Below, in pieces: positions 8,007-16,005 of a stretch of DNA of 64,000 bases. The stretch comes from a virus. How positions within the stretch are numbered: position 1 is the stretch's first letter; each line of letters begins with the position of its first letter. A program made the translations under genes and the position numbers. The notes beneath the pieces are model-generated. The model was not told where the DNA came from. It worked only from the letters and a program-made list of their open reading frames with translations, and did no database searches. The stretch is taken from the IMG/VR virus record IMGVR_UViG_3300012988_000001, positions 62,001 to 126,000 of that record; one strand, written 5' to 3'.

Positions 8007-9116
8007 ATGAAAGAAAAAGTCTATGTTTATATTGGTCGCTTCCAAATGGCACACGTTGGTCATGAAGCAGTAATTACACACGCAGCATCTAAAGCAGACC
8101 GTCTAGTTCTACTAGTAGGTTCCGCAGATCTTGCACGTGATCCAAAAAACCCGTTCACTTTTGAAGAACGCAAATCCGTGCTAGAAGCAATGGCACAACG
8201 TATTGTTACTGAGCAATGGTCACAAGGCCGTTCAGTGAAGGTTGATATTCTACCAGTTCACGACTATACGTATAACAATACTAAGTGGTTAAAAGAAGTA
8301 CAAAACCAAGTACGTTCAGTTACTAACAGTACTGATATTACTTTGGCAGGTTGCCGTAAAGATGGCGATACCAGTACTTTCTACCTTGACTTCTTCCCGC
8401 AGTGGAAACAAGATTTTATCAATGAAGTATCAGAAGTATCACTAACCAAAGTTAGTCGTTCTAGCGGTGAAAAAACCGATTTGGGTTCTGTTGCCATCAG
8501 CAGCACTAAACTTCGTAATCAATACTTCAGTACTAAACAGGTTCCATCAGATCTCCCACAAGAAACTGCTGAGTTCCTAGAAAAGTTCAAAGTTCGTTCT
8601 CCTGAGATTCTTGACAATCTCGTGAATGAGCATAACTTCGTAGTACGTTACAAAGAACAAATGAACACACAGCTTCCTTACAACAACATTCCATTCCTAA
8701 CGGGTGATGCTCTAGTTGTATGTGCTGGTCACGTTCTACTTGTGAAGCGTCGTACTTATCCGGGTAAAGGTCTATGGGCGTTACCGGGCGGTTTCTTCGA
8801 TGCATGGGTTGATCAAACTCAAGTTGATACGGCTCTACGTGAACTAAAAGAAGAAACTAAGATTCAAGTACCTTACAAAACTCTAAAAGGTTCTATTGTG
8901 AAGGTCGATGAATTCGGTGATTTCGAGCGTTCTCTACGCTGGCGTCTAATCACCAAGTGTGCTTACATCAAACTTGATGGTTCCACACTACCAAATGTAA
9001 AAGGCAGTGATGACGCAGAGAAAGCGTTCTGGGTTCCTCTATCTGAGATTACCAAGAATCGCCACATGTTCTTTGAAGATCACTACTCAATCATTGACAC
9101 TATGATTGGTTTATAA
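8007..9116 (+). CDS. nadM: bifunctional NMN adenylyltransferase / Nudix hydrolase
   Basis: Makes NAD+ from NMN and ATP; the C-terminal Nudix domain of this family hydrolyses ADP-ribose. The nucleotidyltransferase signature G-R-F-Q-M-A-H-V-G-H is at residues 10-19 and the second motif I-S-S-T-K-L-R at 164-170. The Nudix box spans about 260-285, with R-E-L-K-E-E intact but glutamine at the first conserved glutamate position. The 369-residue domain order matches the KVP40 NatV enzyme. The start is set by AAGGAG. With NadV at 9711 it forms a two-step route from nicotinamide to NAD+. Confidence 0.93.
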   Translation: MKEKVYVYIGRFQMAHVGHEAVITHAASKADRLVLLVGSADLARDPKNPFTFEERKSVLEAMAQRIVTEQWSQGRSVKVDILPVHDYTYNNTKWLKEVQNQVRSVTNSTDITLAGCRKDGDTSTFYLDFFPQWKQDFINEVSEVSLTKVSRSSGEKTDLGSVAISSTKLRNQYFSTKQVPSDLPQETAEFLEKFKVRSPEILDNLVNEHNFVVRYKEQMNTQLPYNNIPFLTGDALVVCAGHVLLVKRRTYPGKGLWALPGGFFDAWVDQTQVDTALRELKEETKIQVPYKTLKGSIVKVDEFGDFERSLRWRLITKCAYIKLDGSTLPNVKGSDDAEKAFWVPLSEITKNRHMFFEDHYSIIDTMIGL

Positions 9117-9117
9117 T

Positions 9118-9663
9118 ATGCTATACTGTCTCTCACGTGATATATTTGACGATTTGATGGCAGTAAAGCATCATGAACATAGCAAGTACGATGGAACAAA
9201 TGCTTGTCATTTCGTACTTGACAATCAAGCAAAAGAGTGTAAACTAGTCAGTACTTTACCGATGATCTTAGCTGCTGCAAGGCAGTTAAGGGATAAGAGG
9301 GAATGGCAAAATGCATCTCTTATAGCACGAATGTGGGTATCAACAGTGTACCCATTCTCATCCGAGGTTATTGACTTGGACTTTAAACACCAAGACATTG
9401 ACGAAGGATACTGGGAGTACTGGTATGCTAGTTTAGGAGCTAAGAAGCTCTTTATTAGTAAAGGATACTTCTCAAACGCAATTAAAGTTAACGGTGGAGT
9501 TCCCCGCTACTGTATAGACGATGGGCTATCAGTTAAGGAATATACGTTATCTGAGATTGAACAAAGTAATCAGTATTTTAAACTGAGTGCTGTCTTCCCA
9601 GCAGAACCACGAATGTTCGCAGACGACAACGCGGAATATATGATTCCTTACAACATAATCTGA
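9118..9663 (+). CDS. hypothetical protein between the NAD salvage genes, 181 aa
   Basis: Not recognised. ATG at 9118 follows the nadM stop by one base; a TTG at 9106 in the same frame is less likely. The product is soluble and rich in aromatic residues, with an internal segment YWEYWYASLGAKKL. Lying between nadM and nadV, it might assist that pathway, but nothing in the sequence shows this. Confidence 0.75.
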   Translation: MLYCLSRDIFDDLMAVKHHEHSKYDGTNACHFVLDNQAKECKLVSTLPMILAAARQLRDKREWQNASLIARMWVSTVYPFSSEVIDLDFKHQDIDEGYWEYWYASLGAKKLFISKGYFSNAIKVNGGVPRYCIDDGLSVKEYTLSEIEQSNQYFKLSAVFPAEPRMFADDNAEYMIPYNII

Positions 9664-9680
9664 AAGGCGATGTAGCTTTT
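9663..9680 (+). promoter_or_regulatory. 5'-leader hairpin with GATGTA loop, copy 2
   Basis: AAAGGC and GCTTTT form a 6-bp stem with one G-T pair around the loop GATGTA, the same loop as at 7958. It begins at the stop codon of the preceding gene, 31 bases before the nadV ATG. A short weak terminator is an alternative reading because of the T run. Confidence 0.45.
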
Positions 9681-9710
9681 CTTAACACTTTATCCGAAGA
9701 GGAAACAACC

Positions 9711-11189
9711 ATGAAAAATCTAAACGTAAACTTCATTCTAAACGTAGACAGCTACAAAACCGCTCACGGTATGATGATGAAAGAAGGTGTAGTTGCACTT
9801 GAATCAAACATCATTGCTCGTAAGCCTACTCCTTATGCTACACACGTAGTCATGATGGGTATCCAAATCTACCTACAAGAATATCTTGATATTACCATTA
9901 CAACTGCTGATATCGATGAAGCTGAAGAAGAAACCGCATCTCGCGGGGATTATTTCGACCGCCCATTCTGGGAACATATCGTAGAAGTACACAAAGGTCG
10001 TGTCCCTCTACATATCCGTGCTATTCCTGAAGGTACTGTTGTACCAGTAGGTATGCCACTAGTACGCTCTATGAGTACTGATCCAGCAGTATTAGTAATT
10101 GCTAGCTACATTGAAACTCAACTTCAACGTGCTATTCAGTTCCCAACAACTGTTGCTTCTAACGCTCGCAGCATCAAGTCCTTCTTGGCTGATACAATGG
10201 AACGTCACAGTGGTCAACGCTTCGTTGATTACCATCTACACAACTTTGGTGATCGCAGTGCATCTTGCTACGAAGCAGCATGGCTAGCAGGTGTTTCACA
10301 TGCTGTAGTGTTCAGTGGTTCTGATTGCCTAATGGCAAACCGTTACATTAAACACTACTATCACACTAAGAAAAACTATCTAAGCAGTGTGATGGCAACC
10401 GAGCATAGTGCTACCTGTTCTAACTCCGACGCAGACAAACGCGACGACTTCAATATGGCCCTAAAAATGGTTCGTATTTGGGAGAAAATGTGTGATGATT
10501 ATATTGCAAAAGGTTCCGTTGGTATTCCACCAATTGTATCAATTGTAATCGATACATATGATGCATATCGCTTTGTTCGTGAGTTTATCGGTACTCGTCT
10601 AAAAGCAACTATCCAAGAGATCGCTGCTAAATGTCCGGGTGCTAAACTTGTAATGCGTCCAGACAGTGGTGACCCAACAACTATGCCTATTGAAATCCTA
10701 GAGATTCTAGCAGACAAGTTCGGTACTACTCTAAATGCTAAAGGTATGCGTGTTCTACCATCTTACATTGGCGTAATCCAAGGTGATGGTATCGAAGAAG
10801 ACTCTATCCGTGCAATCGTTGCAAACCTTGACAAACACAATCTATCCCTAGAGAACATCGTGTTTGGTATGGGCGGTAAGCTAGTACATCCACCTAAAGG
10901 TCGCGATACATACTCATTCGCCATGAAAGGTTCTGCACAACAACTATCAGAAGGTACTTGGGAAGACCTATTCAAAGACCCAATCACTGACGTTGGTAAA
11001 CGTAGCCTACGTGGTCGTGTAACTACTTACAAGTGCAAACAAAGTGGTAAAATCATGGCTGAACGTGTAGAGCTAGCAGCAGTAAATCCATTCCTAGAAG
11101 ACATGATGGTTGATGTTTATAAGGATGGCGTAATTATGAACCTAAGCACTTTCGATGAAGTTCGCGAACGTGCAAACAAAGGTCTATAA
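9711..11189 (+). CDS. nadV: nicotinamide phosphoribosyltransferase
   Basis: Converts nicotinamide and PRPP to NMN, the rate-limiting step of NAD+ salvage. NAMPT hallmarks are clear: the catalytic histidine H232 in A-T-E-H-S (equivalent to human H247), R-P-D-S-G-D-P at 316-322 for PRPP binding, V-I-Q-G-D-G-I and F-G-M-G-G near 365-390. At 492 residues it is full length. GAGGAAA precedes the ATG. Pairing with NadM gives the pathway known from KVP40 and described in phages as NARP2, which restores NAD+ removed by host defence enzymes. A terminator follows immediately. Confidence 0.95.
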   Translation: MKNLNVNFILNVDSYKTAHGMMMKEGVVALESNIIARKPTPYATHVVMMGIQIYLQEYLDITITTADIDEAEEETASRGDYFDRPFWEHIVEVHKGRVPLHIRAIPEGTVVPVGMPLVRSMSTDPAVLVIASYIETQLQRAIQFPTTVASNARSIKSFLADTMERHSGQRFVDYHLHNFGDRSASCYEAAWLAGVSHAVVFSGSDCLMANRYIKHYYHTKKNYLSSVMATEHSATCSNSDADKRDDFNMALKMVRIWEKMCDDYIAKGSVGIPPIVSIVIDTYDAYRFVREFIGTRLKATIQEIAAKCPGAKLVMRPDSGDPTTMPIEILEILADKFGTTLNAKGMRVLPSYIGVIQGDGIEEDSIRAIVANLDKHNLSLENIVFGMGGKLVHPPKGRDTYSFAMKGSAQQLSEGTWEDLFKDPITDVGKRSLRGRVTTYKCKQSGKIMAERVELAAVNPFLEDMMVDVYKDGVIMNLSTFDEVRERANKGL

Positions 11190-11196
11190 TCTTTTA

Positions 11197-11225
11197 GGGG
11201 AGTCTAGTACTCCCCATTTTCTTAA
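11197..11225 (+). terminator. Rho-independent terminator after nadV
   Basis: GGGGAG and CTCCCC pair across the 7-base loop TCTAGTA, followed by ATTTTCTT. Confidence 0.75.
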
Positions 11226-11234
11226 GAGGTTTAT

Positions 11235-11459
11235 ATGTCAGTAGCTATAATTATTATTTGTACTATACTATCCATTGCAGCATGTGCTATAATCACTCCA
11301 GTACTTGCAATCTTAGCAATGGCAACTGTATCTGCAATGGGTGGGCCAAATGTCCCTCTAGTAGTACGAGTATGTCTTTCTGCTGGTATGATTGGTGTAG
11401 GTTTGCTATCATACATCGGTATCCCTAAATTAATATTTGCACTAGGAGAACTAATATGA
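11235..11459 (+). CDS. small membrane protein, 74 aa
   Basis: Unknown function. It is almost entirely hydrophobic, with two predicted transmembrane segments (about residues 3-33 and 43-70) joined by a short loop holding the only basic residue of the middle part. It overlaps the next gene by 4 bases (ATGA). Confidence 0.75.
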   Translation: MSVAIIIICTILSIAACAIITPVLAILAMATVSAMGGPNVPLVVRVCLSAGMIGVGLLSYIGIPKLIFALGELI

Positions 11460-12127
11460 GTTGGTCTGAACTAAAAGCAAAACTAGATAGTTATGTCATC
11501 CCACTTCATGATATGAATTGGGTTAAAGAGGAAATTCGTAAAGGTGTAATTGAAATGTCTGATTACGACCTAAACGATCCGGTTGACAAAGAAGAATATG
11601 AAAATGATACACAGTATATTGAAACGTACACTGGTATCATCATAGGTCTTCGTGATCCAGAAGAATTTGAGGGCTTCCCGTTTGGTATGAAAACTGCCGA
11701 AGGTTGGCTTGACGACCAATCTGTTATAGAGTATATTACTCAGCGTCACTGGCAAGAACTATCAGATTTCGATGTGGTAGATTGGCGTTGTATGGAAAGT
11801 TATTCCCAAATCTCATACGAAGATTATTACCAAAAGACACCAGAATTATCTCAGGTACAGCGTAATAAAGAACTAGATGCATTCTTTAGTACTCTTCTAG
11901 GTAAGTCTCTTACTGCCCCGGATGCTGTTGATGTGAAAAGTACAGCAGATTGTAAGAAATTCATCGAAGCTAATTATGGCAAGAAGGTGAAGCGTACTAA
12001 AAAACAAAAATGGGGTAACATGGAATTCCGTTTATTCCAAGATGAAGATGGTGAATATGTTTCTATTGTCAGCTATGACAACAAACTAATTTCACATTAT
12101 GGTTTCCCTTATGGTGAGGAATATTAA
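11456..12127 (+). CDS. hypothetical acidic protein, 223 aa
   Basis: Not recognised. It is strongly acidic through residues 1-140, then has a basic patch GKKVKRTKKQKW near 175 and a beta-rich C-terminus. No membrane segment or catalytic motif is seen. It lies between two small membrane-protein genes and overlaps the first. Confidence 0.75.
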   Translation: MSWSELKAKLDSYVIPLHDMNWVKEEIRKGVIEMSDYDLNDPVDKEEYENDTQYIETYTGIIIGLRDPEEFEGFPFGMKTAEGWLDDQSVIEYITQRHWQELSDFDVVDWRCMESYSQISYEDYYQKTPELSQVQRNKELDAFFSTLLGKSLTAPDAVDVKSTADCKKFIEANYGKKVKRTKKQKWGNMEFRLFQDEDGEYVSIVSYDNKLISHYGFPYGEEY

Positions 12128-12128
12128 A

Positions 12129-12329
12129 ATGGCTTGGTTTATCGTAATAGTAATGTGGGTTGTAGCCTTTGTATCAACATGGGTATGTACAATGGCAACA
12201 ACAATGGGCTGGACTCGCAACGGTAAGATGGATTGGAAAGGATGGTTCATGGAGTTTAAGAGTTTCCTTATCCCTCTTTGGATTGCAGCGATCACAATCT
12301 TTGTACTAGCACCTTATTGCTTCTTGTAG
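12129..12329 (+). CDS. small membrane protein, 66 aa
   Basis: Unknown function. Two hydrophobic segments (about residues 2-24 and 46-65) flank a short basic, tryptophan-rich loop (MGWTRNGKMDWKGW). ATG at 12129 follows GAGGA and lies one base after the previous stop. Size and topology are compatible with holin- or superinfection-exclusion-like proteins, but no family match is claimed. Confidence 0.7.
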   Translation: MAWFIVIVMWVVAFVSTWVCTMATTMGWTRNGKMDWKGWFMEFKSFLIPLWIAAITIFVLAPYCFL

Positions 12330-12361
12330 TTGATAGGAAGATTATGGGGATGTATAATCCC
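12330..12361 (+). promoter_or_regulatory. sigma70-type promoter overlapping a hairpin
   Basis: TTGATA at 12330-12335, a 17-base spacer and TATAAT at 12353-12358. GGGGAT (12346-12351) and ATCCCC (12357-12362) form a 6-bp hairpin around GTATA that covers the -10. It belongs to the group of promoters interlocked with a stem-loop described in the findings. A start near 12365 leaves a leader of about 22 bases before the ATG at 12387. Confidence 0.6.
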
Positions 12362-12386
12362 CTATTAATTAATCAGGAGATACCTT

Positions 12387-12629
12387 ATGTTAGCAACAGC
12401 TTTATGTACTTTTGCAATGATAATCTGGTGGTTCGGTGTTGGTCCATTTCTGATGGTATTCAACGGAATAGCACACAGTGATACAAACTGCCTCATCTCA
12501 TGGGCTAAACATGAAGGTAATAGTACTTTTAAATTACGTGTATACCAAGTACTACATTGTATTGGATACGCAGTTTGGTTAGCTGGGTTAATCGTAATTC
12601 CAGTACTTTTCAAAATCTATATGAAATAA
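12387..12629 (+). CDS. small membrane protein, 80 aa
   Basis: Unknown function. Residues 1-22 and 54-77 are hydrophobic with a polar, cysteine-containing connector, giving a two-segment membrane topology. AGGAGA precedes the ATG. It is transcribed from the promoter at 12330 and leads into the Ntn hydrolase gene. Confidence 0.75.
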   Translation: MLATALCTFAMIIWWFGVGPFLMVFNGIAHSDTNCLISWAKHEGNSTFKLRVYQVLHCIGYAVWLAGLIVIPVLFKIYMK

Positions 12630-12638
12630 GGAACACAA

Positions 12639-13232
12639 ATGACTTGTATTATCGCTTATACTAATGGGGAATCATCTTTCATCGCTGGTGACAAACTAGG
12701 TTCCAATGGTTTCACTAAATCAGTAATGGTTGAACCAAAGATTTTCGAAAAGAAATTCATCAAAGAAGATGAGAACGGTATTAACCGCACAGAAGAAACT
12801 CTTGCAATGGGTGGTACAACCTCATTCCGTATGTTGCAACTACTAGACCATAATTTGGTCCTCCCAACTCAGGAGAAAGGTACAACCACTATTCAGTACC
12901 TAGTACATAAGGTTATCCCAGAAATCCGCAAACTATTCAAAGAAGAATGGGGTTCTCGTGATAATACACAAGAAGTTGGTGGTGGTCAGTTCATTATTCT
13001 TCACGACCATGTGATTTATGAAGTACAAGAAGACTTCTCGGTACTTCAGCCTAAGACTGACATTACTTCAGTTGGTAGCGGTACTTATCATGCAATTGCT
13101 TCTATGCAAGCATTTCTAATTGCAAATGAAAGTACTGGTAATGATCTAGTGGATCACGTTACTGATATTTTCAAAATTGTTAGTGATAATGTTACGAGTG
13201 TGTCAAGTGAATACGATATCTTCACCTACTAA
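12639..13232 (+). CDS. HslV/proteasome-beta-like Ntn hydrolase
   Basis: Resembles the HslV peptidase subunit. After removal of Met1 the new N-terminus is threonine, and counting from it Asp falls at position 17 within I-A-G-D and Lys at position 33, exactly the T1/D17/K33 triad of HslV and proteasome beta subunits. S-V-G-S-G-T-Y near residue 148 matches the G-S-G loop that follows the central strands. At 197 residues it is slightly longer than HslV. No HslU ATPase is present here. It could act with host HslU, alone, or as an autoprocessing amidohydrolase. Confidence 0.75.
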   Translation: MTCIIAYTNGESSFIAGDKLGSNGFTKSVMVEPKIFEKKFIKEDENGINRTEETLAMGGTTSFRMLQLLDHNLVLPTQEKGTTTIQYLVHKVIPEIRKLFKEEWGSRDNTQEVGGGQFIILHDHVIYEVQEDFSVLQPKTDITSVGSGTYHAIASMQAFLIANESTGNDLVDHVTDIFKIVSDNVTSVSSEYDIFTY

Positions 13233-13620
13233 GGGCGACATTGATTATGAGCGGCGTTTAGTCGTCGCTCGACTAATCAATGAATCAATTCGTAATATAG
13301 ATAATAAGCATATTCGTTCTTTTGAAGGTGCAGCTATCAATATACGTTTTGGTCTTATGAAACCTTACATTAGTTTTCGTGGTGTGTCCTTCAGTAATGG
13401 TACTTACTCAGGTGATGGTTGTGATTTTGAATTTGGTGCAGCACAGATGACGTTCAACGTAAGTACAGATTGTCGTGTTGAACATTTTACTGCTAGATGG
13501 ATAGATTTTATGTTCATTCATCACATTCCATTTTCACACTTAAAAGACTTGATTATCATCGCAGACAACAAGGTATTTTCATACCGGGCCTGCTCAATTG
13601 AAATCAAAGACTATGATTAA
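13207..13620 (+). CDS. hypothetical protein, 137 aa
   Basis: Not recognised. The frame is open from 13177, but no convincing ATG with a ribosome site exists; GTG at 13207, with GAG 8 bases upstream, is chosen and ATG at 13189 is an alternative. It overlaps the Ntn hydrolase gene by 26 bases. The product is mixed alpha/beta with no membrane segment. Confidence 0.6.
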   Translation: MNTISSPTKGDIDYERRLVVARLINESIRNIDNKHIRSFEGAAINIRFGLMKPYISFRGVSFSNGTYSGDGCDFEFGAAQMTFNVSTDCRVEHFTARWIDFMFIHHIPFSHLKDLIIIADNKVFSYRACSIEIKDYD

Positions 13621-13633
13621 ATAAGGGTATAGA

Positions 13634-13849
13634 ATGACAGGAATATTGTTTGTACTTGTAGTACTACTTTGGGGAATGGGGTGTATTGTTGCATACCGTG
13701 ACCACAAGCAGGAAAAGCATTTCTTCTTCCACGGGCGTGATACTAACAAGTTTGATCGTTTCATGTGGGGCTTGATGGGAGTACTTAAGGTCTTATTTTG
13801 CCTAGCTGTATTTGGTGGCATTCTAAGGTTATATTTCATAGTAGGATAG
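13634..13849 (+). CDS. small membrane protein, 71 aa
   Basis: Unknown function. Two hydrophobic segments (residues 2-20 and 48-70) are separated by a positively charged, histidine-rich loop, the third such two-segment protein within 2.5 kb. Confidence 0.75.
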   Translation: MTGILFVLVVLLWGMGCIVAYRDHKQEKHFFFHGRDTNKFDRFMWGLMGVLKVLFCLAVFGGILRLYFIVG

Positions 13850-13853
13850 ATAA

Positions 13854-14300
13854 ATGGCAGGAAACGGATTTGTCGCATTGAAGCTAGATGCGACACAAGG
13901 AAAAGAAATTAATAAAATATTTAAGACAGCAGGATTAAAATGCTTGACACCCTCAAAGTATCATGTTACTGTTATGTACGACGAGTCAGATCCAGAGATC
14001 GAATTGCTAAAGAATTCAAAATCGTACACAGCAACGATCACAGGTGTCGAGCGTTTGGGGAAGAAAGGGGCTAAGTATGAAGCCATTGCCCTCATCTTGA
14101 AGTCGCCAGAAATAGAAAAACGTCATAAAGAATTAAAGAATGCAGGATTTAAGCACAAGTACCCTGATATTAAAGTTCACATGAGTATTTTGTATCAACC
14201 AAAGGAAACCGATCAAGATATCATTGAACTTATATACAAGTTAGGAGTACTACCTAAAACTTTAAAATTTGGACAGGAATATATGGGAAAAACCAAGTGA
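13854..14300 (+). CDS. 2H phosphoesterase, candidate anti-CBASS protein Acb1
   Basis: Carries the two H-x-[ST] motifs of 2H phosphoesterases: H37-V-T39 and H109-M-S111, in a 148-residue protein with ~70 residues between them. The middle (ATITGVERLG, then IALILKSPEIEKRHKEL, then YPDIKVHMSI) resembles, from memory, the T4 57B/Acb1 layout. Acb1 degrades cyclic oligonucleotide signals of CBASS immunity. Other 2H enzymes process 2',3'-cyclic RNA ends, so an RNA-end role is an alternative. It sits 9 bases upstream of the Sir2 gene. Confidence 0.7.
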   Translation: MAGNGFVALKLDATQGKEINKIFKTAGLKCLTPSKYHVTVMYDESDPEIELLKNSKSYTATITGVERLGKKGAKYEAIALILKSPEIEKRHKELKNAGFKHKYPDIKVHMSILYQPKETDQDIIELIYKLGVLPKTLKFGQEYMGKTK

Positions 14301-14309
14301 GGTGAAACA

Positions 14310-15071
14310 ATGGATTTACAAAAGTTTTTAGATAACAAAGGTAACCGTCGCATACTAGTAATTAGTGGTGCTGGTCTATCAGCAGAATCTGGTATCAGTA
14401 CTTTCAGATACGACGAAGATGCGTTATGGGAAAATACCAATGTAAACCATGTTTGTAATATCGCTAACCTTTCTACGCACTACTACAAAGTTCATTCCTT
14501 TTACAATACATTACGTGTGAACTTAGGAAGCAAAGAACCAAACGCTGCTCATTATGCTATATCAGAGCTAGAAGCAATTTATGGTGATGAGAAATTCTTA
14601 CATATTACGACGAACGTAGACGATCTATATGAACGTGCTGGCGGTACTGCTATGCACCTTCATGGTAATCTCCGTGAAATTGTAGAAGGATATTCTCTCG
14701 CTGATAATGCATACAATGTAATTGATGTTGGCTATACTCCTTATATCCCTAAAGAGGATGTATTTGCTAAACCTAATATTGTAATGTTCGGGGAGTCCGA
14801 ACGTTACGTTGATGGTAAACGTATTCCATTGTATGAAGATCGCAATAAAGTACTTGCATCCTTAACGGATCTAGATATGGTAATTGTGGTTGGAACTTCT
14901 GATTTAGTAGTCCGGTGGTCTGGAATGGTTGGAATGTCACCCGCTTATACATATCACGTCAACATTCGTAAGAATGAAAATGATTGGATGTTTACTGAGA
15001 AAGTGTACAAACCAGCTACCGAGGCCATACCAACAATAATTCAAGATATAAAGTTGAGGATGGAACTATGA
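14310..15071 (+). CDS. Sir2-family (sirtuin) NAD+-dependent enzyme
   Basis: Sirtuin signatures are present: G-A-G-x-S-A-E-S-G-I near residues 20-29, T-N-V-D-D-L-Y-E-R-A-G at 101-111, the catalytic histidine in H-L-H-G (H118), K-P-N-I-V-M-F-G-E and V-V-G-T-S. The usual zinc-binding Cys pairs that follow the catalytic histidine are absent; the stretch 120-160 has no cysteine. It could deacylate proteins or consume NAD+ for another purpose. It forms part of the NAD+ block with nadM, nadV and a Nudix gene and overlaps the next gene by 4 bases. Confidence 0.85.
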   Translation: MDLQKFLDNKGNRRILVISGAGLSAESGISTFRYDEDALWENTNVNHVCNIANLSTHYYKVHSFYNTLRVNLGSKEPNAAHYAISELEAIYGDEKFLHITTNVDDLYERAGGTAMHLHGNLREIVEGYSLADNAYNVIDVGYTPYIPKEDVFAKPNIVMFGESERYVDGKRIPLYEDRNKVLASLTDLDMVIVVGTSDLVVRWSGMVGMSPAYTYHVNIRKNENDWMFTEKVYKPATEAIPTIIQDIKLRMEL

Positions 15072-15436
15072 GTGTAGTTATCAGGACGTATATTCTATAC
15101 GGAGCTAAAGTAGATACAAGTAATTATGATAAAAATCGCTTTGAAGATGAACAGGACTTCATCGATTACATTTATGATGTAATCAACATTGATGACTGCC
15201 CGTACAAAGTAATCTATAATGAGATGGACAATTCTTATTACTACGGTTATATTATTGACGAAGCAAGTGATTCACATTGGGATACAAAGTACTTAAGTTC
15301 TCGTACTTTCGATGAGATCATTAGTGAAGTTAGTACAGAAGTGAAAGAATCCCTTGATTGGATGTTACATATTCACTTCAACATGCGTAGCGAGACTAGC
15401 GATATTAATTTCAGAATATTGACAGTTTATTGCTAA
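15068..15436 (+). CDS. hypothetical acidic protein, 122 aa
   Basis: Not recognised. It is rich in Asp, Tyr and Ile, with no membrane segment or metal site. Its start overlaps the Sir2 stop (ATGA), so the two are probably translated together. Confidence 0.75.
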   Translation: MSVVIRTYILYGAKVDTSNYDKNRFEDEQDFIDYIYDVINIDDCPYKVIYNEMDNSYYYGYIIDEASDSHWDTKYLSSRTFDEIISEVSTEVKESLDWMLHIHFNMRSETSDINFRILTVYC

Positions 15437-15445
15437 GAAGGTAAA

Positions 15446-16003
15446 ATGGGTTATGAACAAGTTCCATTCGGTACACGTAGCCAACAAGGTGATTGTGTAT
15501 TCGTTTGGATATATGCAAAAAACTGTACACCTTACCAAAACTATCCATACAATGACATTCCTAATGTAACTCTAGTACTATCAGAGTTACGTTGGGATGG
15601 CCTAATGGGTGCAGTTGGTGGGGCAGTAGAAACAGATGATGTTTCGTTAGAAGAGGCCGTTAAACGGGAAGCGTGGGAAGAGATTCACTATGATCTACCG
15701 ATTGACAGATTAGAACCACTACAAACGTTGAAGAACCGTTATGGATCTCACAACCATAGTTTCTCACTTGAAGTATCGTATGAGGAATTATTAGAGATTC
15801 GTAACCATGCTCATTTGGGCGAGCACTTTAGTGCTGAGAACGCTGGTGTAAACTTAATGCACATTTGCCGTTACCAGAAGCCTAATAAAGTTGAATGCGG
15901 ATATAATATCCTTTTGGAACAGTATTTCGTGGGTTCTTCACGTGAAGAGTTACAGTACTTAGTAGAGTCTAAGAACTTACTCGTAAATTACACGGACAAA
16001 TAA
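15446..16003 (+). CDS. Nudix hydrolase
   Basis: A complete Nudix box lies at residues 58-80: G-G-A-V-E-T...R-E-A-W-E-E-I, with the metal-binding glutamates present. The enzyme should cleave a nucleoside diphosphate linked to another moiety; ADP-ribose, NAD(H) or capped RNA are possible substrates. The long segment before the box and the histidine-rich stretch after it are not diagnostic. Its place two genes after sir2 suggests a nucleotide or ADP-ribose role. Confidence 0.82.
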   Translation: MGYEQVPFGTRSQQGDCVFVWIYAKNCTPYQNYPYNDIPNVTLVLSELRWDGLMGAVGGAVETDDVSLEEAVKREAWEEIHYDLPIDRLEPLQTLKNRYGSHNHSFSLEVSYEELLEIRNHAHLGEHFSAENAGVNLMHICRYQKPNKVECGYNILLEQYFVGSSREELQYLVESKNLLVNYTDK

Positions 16004-16005
16004 TC

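Noticed and set aside
13594-13896. Minus-strand open frame of 100 codons
   Set aside because: Shadow of the + strand membrane-protein gene and its neighbours, with no ribosome site.
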